64,000 nucleotides of DNA, taken from positions 310,001 to 374,000 of the forward strand of contig NZ_JAJAPX010000002.1 in NCBI RefSeq assembly GCF_020523965.1. Direction: 5' to 3'. Origin of the DNA: Neotamlana sargassicola (GTDB lineage: Bacteria > Bacteroidota > Bacteroidia > Flavobacteriales > Flavobacteriaceae). The notes beneath the pieces were generated by a model that did no database searches, was not told where the DNA came from, and saw nothing but the letters and a program-made list of their open reading frames with translations. Both the position numbers and the translations under genes were made by a program. Below are positions 27,634-36,376 of the stretch, piece after piece; position 1 is the first letter of the stretch, and every line of letters begins with the position of its first letter.

Positions 27634-29199
27634 ATGAAACCTATAAAATTAGTTTGCTTTATACTTTTGTTTTGTGCGCTACAGGTGATGAGTGCACAAC
27701 ATACATTAAAGGTGCTTAATTTTCAGGCAGACAATGGGTTTCAGCATGAGTCTAAAAAAATAGCTTTACAAATGATTGAGGATTTAGGAGAAACTAACCA
27801 TTGGCAGGTTGTTACTTCTATTGATGCGGCATATATCACAGCTAAAAATCTAGCTACTTTCGATGTTGTTGTTTTTAATAACAACTGTGGAAATAAAGGG
27901 CCTATTTTTTCAACAGCACAATATTTAGTTTTACAAAATTATATTAAAAATGGAGGTGGTTTTGTAGGGATTCATTGTGCAGGTGCTATATGGAAAGAAG
28001 AAGTAGCATTTCAAGAATGGTATGAGAAACTAATAGGAACACGATTAGAAAAACATCCTAAAGTACAGCAGGCAAAATTGTTAGTAGAAGATAGTACACA
28101 AATAGCAACAAGTCATTTACCTAAAGAGTGGTTTCTTACAGATGAATGGCACACCTTTTCATATAATCCTAGAAAAAAGGTAAATGTGTTACTGTCTTTA
28201 GATGAAGATTCTTATTCAGGAACTCCAAAAATGCAAGGCGATCATCCTTTTACTTGGTATCAATATTTTGATGGAGGTCGTTCATTTTTTACATCATTAG
28301 GCCATACAATCGATATTTATAAAAACGAAAACTATCAAAAACTAATTAAAGGAGGGATTCTTTGGGCCTCCGGACAAACAGAAAAAGAATTAAAACTACC
28401 AGTACAAAAAGACTTAATGGTAGATTTAAATCCAGATGAAGGTATTACAATTGAAAAAGGAAATAGGATAAGTTCATGGAAAAACAGTATTCAAAATAAT
28501 GCGGTAACTGCTTTTAACAAACAAAACAAGGGAAGAAAAATAGCTAATTCTGGTATGCCAAGATTAAAAATGAACGTTCCTGAATTAAATGGCCATAACA
28601 GTGTAGTATTTCACCGTCAAGAATTAGTAAATAATCAAGAAGACGCTTTTGATCATTTAACCCAAGGTAGTGGGTACACATGGTGTGCAATATTATCTGT
28701 TTATCAACAAGTACCAGGAAAACCAGGTGTCAATTCTTTTTTTGGAAATTTAAGAAATACAAATATTGATAAAAAAGGGAGTTACGAAGGTTTTTGGGCT
28801 GGTTTGAGTGATGAAAATCTAATTTGGATGGGATCCAGGAATACGCTTGCAAAAGGATTATGGAATAAAAATAGTCTGCACCTAATAAGTTCAGAACCTT
28901 TAAAAACAGCTAAATATTATTTGGTTATAGGTAGAATGCAAGCGGGTAAAGAAAATTCAAAAATGGAGTTATTTATAAATTCAATTACCCCTGTAGCTGA
29001 AGGTTTTTTTCCTGTGAATAATAATGGAAATCCATCAAAAATGGTAATAGGTCAAGAGAGAGATGCTACCAATCATCCAGGGCACGAATCTTTTGATGGA
29101 GAAATTGCGAGATTTTTAATTTATGAAAGACCACTGTCGAATAATGAATTACAAAATACAATAGAATATTTAATGAAAACTTACAATATTAAAAAATGA
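27634..29199 (+). CDS. Exported ThuA-domain protein fused to a LamG-like domain
   Basis: A 521-residue protein with a Sec signal ending MSAQH. Residues about 22-250 match the ThuA (trehalose-utilization) class I glutamine-amidotransferase-like fold: VLNFQADNGFQHES, FDVVVFNNNCG, YIKNGGGFVGIHCAG, DEWHTF, HPFTWYQYFDGGRSFFTSLGH. A linker and a concanavalin/LamG-like jelly roll follow (about 260-521) with SGYTWCAIL, VIGRMQ, KMELFINS and FDGEIARFLIYERPLSNNEL. ThuA proteins recur in glycan loci but their chemistry is poorly known; LamG would provide sugar binding. Its stop overlaps the next start by ATGA (29196-29199), so translation is coupled. Confidence 0.84.
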   Translation: MKPIKLVCFILLFCALQVMSAQHTLKVLNFQADNGFQHESKKIALQMIEDLGETNHWQVVTSIDAAYITAKNLATFDVVVFNNNCGNKGPIFSTAQYLVLQNYIKNGGGFVGIHCAGAIWKEEVAFQEWYEKLIGTRLEKHPKVQQAKLLVEDSTQIATSHLPKEWFLTDEWHTFSYNPRKKVNVLLSLDEDSYSGTPKMQGDHPFTWYQYFDGGRSFFTSLGHTIDIYKNENYQKLIKGGILWASGQTEKELKLPVQKDLMVDLNPDEGITIEKGNRISSWKNSIQNNAVTAFNKQNKGRKIANSGMPRLKMNVPELNGHNSVVFHRQELVNNQEDAFDHLTQGSGYTWCAILSVYQQVPGKPGVNSFFGNLRNTNIDKKGSYEGFWAGLSDENLIWMGSRNTLAKGLWNKNSLHLISSEPLKTAKYYLVIGRMQAGKENSKMELFINSITPVAEGFFPVNNNGNPSKMVIGQERDATNHPGHESFDGEIARFLIYERPLSNNELQNTIEYLMKTYNIKK

Positions 29200-31745
29200 G
29201 AAATTTGAAACATATACATCAATTCATCATTGCAGTTTTGGTATTTACGTATGTCAACGCTCAAGAAAATCAATGGCCGGTATTAAAGCATTACGATCAG
29301 GCACATACAGATAGAATTGCTATGCCAGTTGGAGGTATTGGTACAGGAACGGTTTCATTAACAGGACGAGGCGCTCTGGAAGATTGGGAAATTATGAGTC
29401 GTCCGGCTAAAGGATTCAACCCAAAATATGCGGGAGTAGCTGTAATTAATAGAGCTCCTTTTTTCTCAATTTATTATAAAGAAGCAGAAAAAGAAGCAAA
29501 AGCTTTGCTTTTAGAAGGTCCTGTACCTGCTAAATATGATGAAGGTTTTTATGGGTCTAAGGCACCTAATCACGGATTGCCTCGCTTTTCTGAAGCTACT
29601 TTTCAAACAGCTTATCCCTTTGGACAAGTGTTGTTAAAAGATAAAGAAGTACCTCTACAAGTAACTGTTGGAGCATTTAATCCCTTAATTCCAGGAAATG
29701 TAGACGATAGTAGTTTACCTATGGCTGTTTTAAGTTATAAAGTAAAAAATACTAGCAGTAAACCTATTACCATTTCTTTAGCAGGTAACATTCCAAATTT
29801 TATTGGATTTGATGGTACTAATGGAAAAGCTTATCAAAATATAAATACGTATAAGTCCGAAAATGGCATTAAAGGAATTCACTACACAGCTGGTAAAGAT
29901 GTGGATAAAGAAAGTATGCAGTATGGAAGTTTTAGTTTAACTACCAATAGCACTGGCGAAATATCGTATAGAACTGCATGGCAACCAGGAGAATGGGGAA
30001 ACAGTACGCTGGAGTTTTGGGATGATTATACAGATGATGGATTGCTAGAGGAAAGAACCTCTGCTCAAAAAAACAACATGGGTACTTTGGCGGTGAAAAC
30101 AACCTTGGCTCCAAATCAAGAAAAGGACATTCGTTTTTACATTACTTGGCATTTTCCAAATAGAGCGGCATGGAGAAATAATAAAGAAAATGTAGGGAAT
30201 TTTTATGCAACACAATTTAAAGATTCTTGGGAAGTAGCACAAAAACACGTGGCTAGAATTCCTGAGCTAGAGCAAAAAACGAAAACGTTTGTTAAGGCAT
30301 TTATCAGTAGCGATACTCCTGAAATTATAAAAGAAGCAGCCTTGTTTAACTTGGCACATTTTAGAACGCAGTTGGCATTTAAAACCAAATCGGGATATTA
30401 TTTAGGATGGGAAGGAATAAAAGACAATGAAGGTAGTGGTGACGGTACCTGTACGCATGTTTGGAATTACGAACAAACCATTCCTTTTTTGTTTGGTGAT
30501 GTGGCTAAAAATATGCGAGAGGTAGAATTTCAATATGCTACCAACGAACAAGGATTGATGTCTTACCGTATTCATTTACCATTAAAAACCAAAGGAACCA
30601 ATTTTGGATTGGCAGCTGCCGATGGGCAAATGGGAAGCATTATGAAGTATTACCGAGAATGGCAACTTTCTGGTGATGATGAATTTTTGAAAAAGAATTG
30701 GAGCAATGTTAAAAAAGCAATGGAGTTTTGTTGGATTCCTAAGGGTTGGGATCCTGATAAAGATGGCGTGATGGAAGGAAGTCAGCACAATACCATGGAC
30801 GTAGAATATTACGGGCCTAATCCGCAAATGGGATTGTGGTATTTAGGAGCCTTGCGTGCTACCCAAGAAATGGCTAGTTATTTAGGAGATAGAAAATTTG
30901 CTAAAACATGTAAATCACTTTACAACAATGGTTCGGCGTGGATAGATGAAAATTTATTTAATGGAGAATATTATGTGCAAGAAATTGTACCACCTATGCA
31001 TATAGATAGCATTGCTAAAGGATTGATTCGTGTAAAGAGACGTTTGGTGGCAGATGATCCTCAATATCAATTAGGTGAAGGAGTTTTGGTAGATCAATTG
31101 GTAGGCCAAGTGATGGCTCATATTTTAGATTTAGGATATTTGGTAGATAAAGAAAATATCAAAAAAACCAACGAATCTATTTTAAAATACAATTATAGAG
31201 ACAACTTAATGAAGCACCCTAATTTTATGCGTTCGTATGCCTATGGTAACGAATCTGCATTATTAATGGCCGCTTATCCTAATAAAAGACCCAAACAACC
31301 CTTTCCTTATTTTACCGAGGTAATGACGGGGTTTGAGCATACAGCAGCTGTAGCTATGATTTACGAAGGTCAAGAAGCAGATGGATTAAAAACCATTCAA
31401 GATATCAGAAATCGTTACGACGGTAAAAAAAGAAACCCATTTAACGAAGCGGAGTTTGGTCATCATTATGCACGTAGTATGATGGCTTGGGCAGGGGTGT
31501 TGGCAACTTCTGGTTTCCATTATTCTGGAGTAGAAAAATCAATGAGATTTACAGCTAAACCAGGAAAATATTTTTGGAGTAACGGTTATAGCTGGGGAAC
31601 ATGTGAGGTAGAAAATAACAAAGCAACACTAACTGTTTTGCACGGACAATTAAAATTGAAAACTTTTGAGTTAGAAGGAGTAGGTGAAAAGAAATTTAGA
31701 GAGAAAACTATTCAAAAAAATGAAAGTGTAACCATAAAAATATAA
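29196..31745 (+). CDS. GH116-like glycoside hydrolase, copy 2 of 3
   Basis: An 849-residue paralogue of the GH116-like gene at 22841, with a Sec signal ending TYVNAQ. It shares MPVGGIGTGTVSLTGRG, EDWEIMSRPAKGFNP, VGAFNPLIPGN, CTHVWNYEQ with Glu426, NTMDVEYYGPNPQMG with Asp535 and PFPYFTEVMTGFEHTAAV. By eye it matches copy 1 over most of its length. The start is fixed by the ATGA overlap with the ThuA-LamG gene. Together with copies 1 and 3 it suggests successive duplication to cover several linkages or decorations. Confidence 0.88.
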   Translation: MRNLKHIHQFIIAVLVFTYVNAQENQWPVLKHYDQAHTDRIAMPVGGIGTGTVSLTGRGALEDWEIMSRPAKGFNPKYAGVAVINRAPFFSIYYKEAEKEAKALLLEGPVPAKYDEGFYGSKAPNHGLPRFSEATFQTAYPFGQVLLKDKEVPLQVTVGAFNPLIPGNVDDSSLPMAVLSYKVKNTSSKPITISLAGNIPNFIGFDGTNGKAYQNINTYKSENGIKGIHYTAGKDVDKESMQYGSFSLTTNSTGEISYRTAWQPGEWGNSTLEFWDDYTDDGLLEERTSAQKNNMGTLAVKTTLAPNQEKDIRFYITWHFPNRAAWRNNKENVGNFYATQFKDSWEVAQKHVARIPELEQKTKTFVKAFISSDTPEIIKEAALFNLAHFRTQLAFKTKSGYYLGWEGIKDNEGSGDGTCTHVWNYEQTIPFLFGDVAKNMREVEFQYATNEQGLMSYRIHLPLKTKGTNFGLAAADGQMGSIMKYYREWQLSGDDEFLKKNWSNVKKAMEFCWIPKGWDPDKDGVMEGSQHNTMDVEYYGPNPQMGLWYLGALRATQEMASYLGDRKFAKTCKSLYNNGSAWIDENLFNGEYYVQEIVPPMHIDSIAKGLIRVKRRLVADDPQYQLGEGVLVDQLVGQVMAHILDLGYLVDKENIKKTNESILKYNYRDNLMKHPNFMRSYAYGNESALLMAAYPNKRPKQPFPYFTEVMTGFEHTAAVAMIYEGQEADGLKTIQDIRNRYDGKKRNPFNEAEFGHHYARSMMAWAGVLATSGFHYSGVEKSMRFTAKPGKYFWSNGYSWGTCEVENNKATLTVLHGQLKLKTFELEGVGEKKFREKTIQKNESVTIKI

Positions 31746-31746
31746 C

Positions 31747-34293
31747 ATGAAAAATAATATTTACATAGCCTTAGTTTTTTTGTGTACAATTTTTGTCGTT
31801 AATGGTCAAGAGCAAGAAAATAAATGGCCTGTTTTAAAAACCTATAAAGGAGAATATTTAACCAAAGTAGCCATGCCTTTAGGAGGTATTGGAACAGGAA
31901 CGGTTTCTTTGGGAGGTAGAGGAGATTTACGTGATTGGGAAATAGCTAACCAAGGGGCTTTGGGATGGAAACCAGTATTTAATTCTGGAAGAGGAGGTAT
32001 TAATATCGCTCCTTTTTTTGCCATTCGAACTAAAGCAACTCAAGGAGATACACAAATTAGATTGCTCGAAGGCCCTCTTTCTACAAATAATTTAGATGGA
32101 GATTGGGGAAGTAACGAGTTGAATAGTGGTTTTCCTCGTTTTGGTAATTGTGAGTTTCAGGCAGCGTATCCATTGGCAAAAGTTCAGTTGAGCGATGAAA
32201 ATAGTCCTGTAAAGGTTACTTTAAAAGCTTTTAACCCAATGGTTCCTGGAGATACTAAAACAAGTAGCATGCCCACGGCTATTTTAAAATATGTTGTTAA
32301 AAACAAAACAAATGAAGCCATTGAAACCACAGTATTAGGTGCTATTCCAAATTTTATTGGTACAGATGGATGGGGAGGAACTTCAAAAGGAAATAAAAAC
32401 ACTTTTAAAAAAGAACAGAATTTCACCGGTATTTTTATGGAGAACAAAAAGGTAGACACTCTAAATGGAAAATGGGGAACCATGGCTCTTACAACACCCG
32501 AAACAAAAGGAGTAAGCTACCGTACGCAATGGAGTCCACGTTTAGGATGGAATGGGTCGTTAATTGATTTTTGGGATGACATAAATGATAATGGAGAACT
32601 AGAAGAACGAAAAGGTGAGTACCCAGGAAACAAACCAGCTACACTAGCCATAAAAGCTAAAATACCTGCTAATAGTACAAAAGAGTTTGTATTTGTGTTA
32701 ACATGGAATTTTCCGTACCGATTGGCTTGGGAGGCTCAATTTAATTATGGTGAACATCCGCCAATTAAGAATCATTATGCTACTGTATATAATAATGCTT
32801 GGGATGTTGCTAAAGAAGTTATTCCAAATCTTCCTGTTTTAGAAAAAAGAACGGTAAAGTTTGTGAATGCTTTTGTAGATACTGATGTGCCAGAGGTGAT
32901 TAAAGAAGCAGCACTATTTAATGTTGCCAATTTACGTTCTCAAACTGTTTTTAGAGACGAAGATGGTTACACATTTGGTTGGGAAGGTACTGGAAGCGTA
33001 AAAGGAATTGCCATCAACCCTAAAGGAGCAGCAGCAGGATGGGGATTTGGATCTTGTACACATGTTTGGAATTACGAGGTTACCACACCTTTCTTATTTG
33101 GAGATGTAGCCATGAGTATGCGAGAAGTTGAGTTTAAATATGCTACCGATCTTCAAACGGGAAATATGGCACACAGAGTTAGAGTCCCTATAAAAACAGA
33201 AGAACATAGCAGAAGAAAAGATGCAGCCGATGGGCAACTAGGGTGCTTAATGAAAATGTATAGAGAATGGCAATTATCTGGAGACGATAAAAAATTAAAA
33301 GAATTGTATCCATATATAAAGGCTGCTATGGAATTTGCTTGGAAAGATAGTGGTTGGGATAAAGATGCCAATGGTGTGTTAGAAGGAAAACATCATAATA
33401 CCATGGATGTAAACTATATTGGCCCTAACCCACAGATGCAAACTTGGTATTTGGGTGCATTGCGTGCCACAGAAGAAATGGCTCTTAAAATGAATGATAA
33501 AGCATTTGCAAAAAAATGTAGAGCCATATTTAAAAGTGGTAGTGATTGGACAGATAAAAACTTGTTTAACAGTGAGTATTACATACAAAAAGTGCCTAAG
33601 CCAACAGATTATCAAATTGGAGAAGGAATTCTTGTCGATCAGTTGGTAGGTCAATACATGGCACATATTTGTGATTTAGGGTATTTGTTAGATAAAAATA
33701 ATATGAAGACCACCCTAAAAACCATCAAAAAATATAATTGGAAAGAAGATTTTAATAACCATTTAAGTACGTTTAGAAGTTATGCTGTAGGAAACGAAAA
33801 AGGATTGATTATGGGATATTACCCAAAAGGTAAAAGAGAAGCTCGTCCTTTTCCTTATTACAGTGAAGTAATGACAGGTTTTGAATATAGTACTGGTGCG
33901 CATATGTTATACGAAGGCATGGAAAAAGATGGGTTAGAAGTGTTTACTGCTGTTAGAAATCGTTACGATGGTAAAAAAAGAAATCCATTTAACGAAGGCG
34001 AATTTGGGCATCGTTATGCCCGTGCTATGGCTTCTTATAGTGGTTTGTTAGCCTATACTGGCTTCCATTTTTCTGCTGTAGAAAAATCAATGGAATTTAC
34101 GTCCAAGTCAGGAAAATATTTCTGGAGTAATGGTTATAGCTGGGGAACATGCCAGGTAAAAAATAATGAAGCAATTGTAACCGTGCTTTCAGGAAAAATA
34201 GAATTAAAAAGTTTTACGCTAAACGGTATAGGAACCAAAAAACTAAAAGGAAAAGTAATTGATGAAAATGAAAGTTATACCATAAAACTATAA
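31747..34293 (+). CDS. GH116-like glycoside hydrolase, copy 3 of 3 (divergent)
   Basis: An 848-residue GH116-like protein with a Sec signal ending VVNGQ, one base after copy 2. MPLGGIGTGTVSLGGRGDLRDWE opens it, and CTHVWNYEVTTP (Glu444) and NTMDVNYIGPNPQMQ (Asp554) mark the candidate catalytic pair. It departs from copies 1 and 2 near the active site: Glu-Gln becomes Glu-Val after the candidate nucleophile, DVEYFGP becomes DVNYIGP, and the stretch before CTHVWNYE holds an extra GIAINPKGAAAGWGFG segment near residue 420. These changes point to a different substrate than the other two copies. Adjacent order suggests it shares their transcript. Confidence 0.87.
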   Translation: MKNNIYIALVFLCTIFVVNGQEQENKWPVLKTYKGEYLTKVAMPLGGIGTGTVSLGGRGDLRDWEIANQGALGWKPVFNSGRGGINIAPFFAIRTKATQGDTQIRLLEGPLSTNNLDGDWGSNELNSGFPRFGNCEFQAAYPLAKVQLSDENSPVKVTLKAFNPMVPGDTKTSSMPTAILKYVVKNKTNEAIETTVLGAIPNFIGTDGWGGTSKGNKNTFKKEQNFTGIFMENKKVDTLNGKWGTMALTTPETKGVSYRTQWSPRLGWNGSLIDFWDDINDNGELEERKGEYPGNKPATLAIKAKIPANSTKEFVFVLTWNFPYRLAWEAQFNYGEHPPIKNHYATVYNNAWDVAKEVIPNLPVLEKRTVKFVNAFVDTDVPEVIKEAALFNVANLRSQTVFRDEDGYTFGWEGTGSVKGIAINPKGAAAGWGFGSCTHVWNYEVTTPFLFGDVAMSMREVEFKYATDLQTGNMAHRVRVPIKTEEHSRRKDAADGQLGCLMKMYREWQLSGDDKKLKELYPYIKAAMEFAWKDSGWDKDANGVLEGKHHNTMDVNYIGPNPQMQTWYLGALRATEEMALKMNDKAFAKKCRAIFKSGSDWTDKNLFNSEYYIQKVPKPTDYQIGEGILVDQLVGQYMAHICDLGYLLDKNNMKTTLKTIKKYNWKEDFNNHLSTFRSYAVGNEKGLIMGYYPKGKREARPFPYYSEVMTGFEYSTGAHMLYEGMEKDGLEVFTAVRNRYDGKKRNPFNEGEFGHRYARAMASYSGLLAYTGFHFSAVEKSMEFTSKSGKYFWSNGYSWGTCQVKNNEAIVTVLSGKIELKSFTLNGIGTKKLKGKVIDENESYTIKL

Positions 34294-34298
34294 AGAAT

Positions 34299-34955
34299 AT
34301 GAAAAAAATAACCAAAATATTAATGCTGTCAATTTTTGTAATTACAGCGATAGCTTTCAGTAAAAAGAAACAAAAAGTATTAATTATAGGAGATTCTATA
34401 TCTATAGGCTACACAACTTTTGTAAAAGAAAATTTAAAAGAAGTTGCTGAGGTTGTACACAATCCAGGAAATGCACAACATACGGGTAAAGGTTTAAAGA
34501 ATATTGAAAATTGGATTGGTGATGAACAGTGGGACATCATCCATTTTAATTGGGGATTGTGGGATTTATGTTATAGGCATCCAGATTCTAAAGTTCAAGG
34601 AAAAAGAGATAAAGCCAATGGAACTATTACTTTTTCTATAGAAGATTACGAACGTAATTTAAGAGCTATTGTTAAAAAAATAAAACAAAAATCTAATGCT
34701 AAATTAATTTTTGTAACCATCTCTTATGTGCCTACAGAAGAAGCAGGAAGATATGTAGAAGATGCTATTAAATACAATAAAGTTGCACGTAAAGTAATGC
34801 AGGAAAACGATATTGAAATTAATGATATCTATAAAGTTTCTAAAAAAATACATCAAAAACACGGAAAAGGAAACGATGATGTGCATTACACCAAAAAAGG
34901 GTACCAAGAATTAGGGAAACACATTTCTAATTTTCTAGAAAAAAAATTAAGGTAG
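34299..34955 (+). CDS. SGNH-type hydrolase with atypical block III
   Basis: A 218-residue exported protein (signal ending about AIAFSK) with SGNH features: IIGDSISIG with Ser33, and DDVHYTKKGY with Asp194 and His196. Block III, usually GxND, is replaced by HFNWGLWDLCYR, where the Asn of FNWG may take the oxyanion role. This places it in a clade distinct from the SGNH esterase at 22206. A carbohydrate esterase role is likely from context. Its TAG stop is directly followed by the ATG of the next sulfatase, with no gap. Confidence 0.83.
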   Translation: MKKITKILMLSIFVITAIAFSKKKQKVLIIGDSISIGYTTFVKENLKEVAEVVHNPGNAQHTGKGLKNIENWIGDEQWDIIHFNWGLWDLCYRHPDSKVQGKRDKANGTITFSIEDYERNLRAIVKKIKQKSNAKLIFVTISYVPTEEAGRYVEDAIKYNKVARKVMQENDIEINDIYKVSKKIHQKHGKGNDDVHYTKKGYQELGKHISNFLEKKLR

Positions 34956-36365
34956 ATGAAACTAAACTTAAAATATTTACTGATAACAGTACTGTTAAGT
35001 ACCTATGGTTTTGGTCAAAATACTAAAAATACCAAACCCAATTTGGTCATCATATTTACAGACGATCAAGGATATGGAGACTTACGTTGTTTTGGTGGAC
35101 AACATGTTTATACGCCTAACATCGATCAAATGGCAAATGAGGGAGCAAAATTAACTAGTTTTTATATGGCATCTCCACTATGTACTCCATCCAGAGCTGC
35201 ATTAATGACGGGGTCTTATCCTAGAAGAGTAAGTATGGAGCCACCTTCTAGTTTAACCGTAGATTTGCCTAATGTACCTAAAGGGAAAAAATTTCCTGTT
35301 TGTTTAGCTGCCGATGGAAATGGATTAAACCCTGATGAAGTTACGCTTGCAGAAATCGCAAAATCTGTTGGGTATAGTACCGGAATGTTTGGAAAATGGC
35401 ACTTAGGAGATCAACCTGAATTTTTACCTACTAAACAAGGTTTTGATGAGTTTTTTGGTTTGCCTTACAGTCATGATATTTCACCAAAACATCCAAGACA
35501 ACAATTTTTTAAATTTCCATCACTTCCTGTTTTAGAAGGTGAAAAAGTAATAGAATTAGATCCTAACAAGGATAATTTAACCAAAAGAGTTACACAAAGA
35601 GCTGTTCAATTTATTAAAGAACACAAAGATGAAAATTTCTTTTTATACGTGCCACACCCAATTCCGCATGGACCTCTAGCGGCTTCAAAAGAAATTAAAA
35701 AAGAGTATGCAAATCTGTTAAAAAGTGGCGTGAAAGCAGATGATAATATTTACTCAACGGCCATTTATGAAATTGATTGGTCGGTAGGACAAATATTACA
35801 AACTTTAAAAGAACAAGGTATTGACGATAATACCATTGTGCTATTTACCAGTGATAACGGTGCTGCCAACAGAAAAGGTTCTACAAAACCTTTAAGAGGT
35901 CATAAAGGACAAACTTTAGAAGGAGGAATGCGTGTACCTACGGTAATTCGTTGGCCAGCAAAAATTAAAGCCGGAATTGAAATTGATGAACTATTAACAA
36001 GCATGGATGTACTGCCTACTTTTGCAAAATTAATAGGAGCAAAATTGTCTAAAAACACCATTGATGGAAAAGACATCATGCCAGTGCTTACAACAAATGC
36101 AAAAACACCCCATGAATATTTCTTTTATTCTCATTGGGGAACTTTAGAAGCAGTAAGATGGGGCGATTGGAAACTAAGAATTGTAAAGGATGAAGCAGCA
36201 CTTTATAACTTAAAAACGGACATTGCCGAAAAGAACAATGTCATACATCAGTATCCTAAAATAGTTGCACAATTAAAAAAAGAGATGCAAAAATTTGAAA
36301 AAGAAATGGAAAAAAATGCACGTCCTGTTGGGCATGTAGAAAATCCTAAACCATTAACAAAATAA
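34956..36365 (+). CDS. Family S1 sulfatase, CTPSR type, paralogue of the sulfatase at 5257
   Basis: Sulfatase of 469 residues with a Sec signal ending TYGFGQ; the start directly abuts the previous stop. FTDDQGYGD, CTPSRAALMTG (cysteine residue 76), GKWHLGDQ, PHPIPHGPL, FTSDNGA and HKGQTLEGGMRVP are all present. It resembles the gene at 5257-6684 closely, but an insertion of about 20 residues follows the maturation motif (within residues 87-110, containing VDLPNVPKGKKFPVCLAAD), and the signal type differs (Sec rather than lipoprotein). The insertion sits near the expected mouth of the active site and may change substrate range. Confidence 0.95.
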   Translation: MKLNLKYLLITVLLSTYGFGQNTKNTKPNLVIIFTDDQGYGDLRCFGGQHVYTPNIDQMANEGAKLTSFYMASPLCTPSRAALMTGSYPRRVSMEPPSSLTVDLPNVPKGKKFPVCLAADGNGLNPDEVTLAEIAKSVGYSTGMFGKWHLGDQPEFLPTKQGFDEFFGLPYSHDISPKHPRQQFFKFPSLPVLEGEKVIELDPNKDNLTKRVTQRAVQFIKEHKDENFFLYVPHPIPHGPLAASKEIKKEYANLLKSGVKADDNIYSTAIYEIDWSVGQILQTLKEQGIDDNTIVLFTSDNGAANRKGSTKPLRGHKGQTLEGGMRVPTVIRWPAKIKAGIEIDELLTSMDVLPTFAKLIGAKLSKNTIDGKDIMPVLTTNAKTPHEYFFYSHWGTLEAVRWGDWKLRIVKDEAALYNLKTDIAEKNNVIHQYPKIVAQLKKEMQKFEKEMEKNARPVGHVENPKPLTK

Positions 36366-36376
36366 TATATTTAAAA

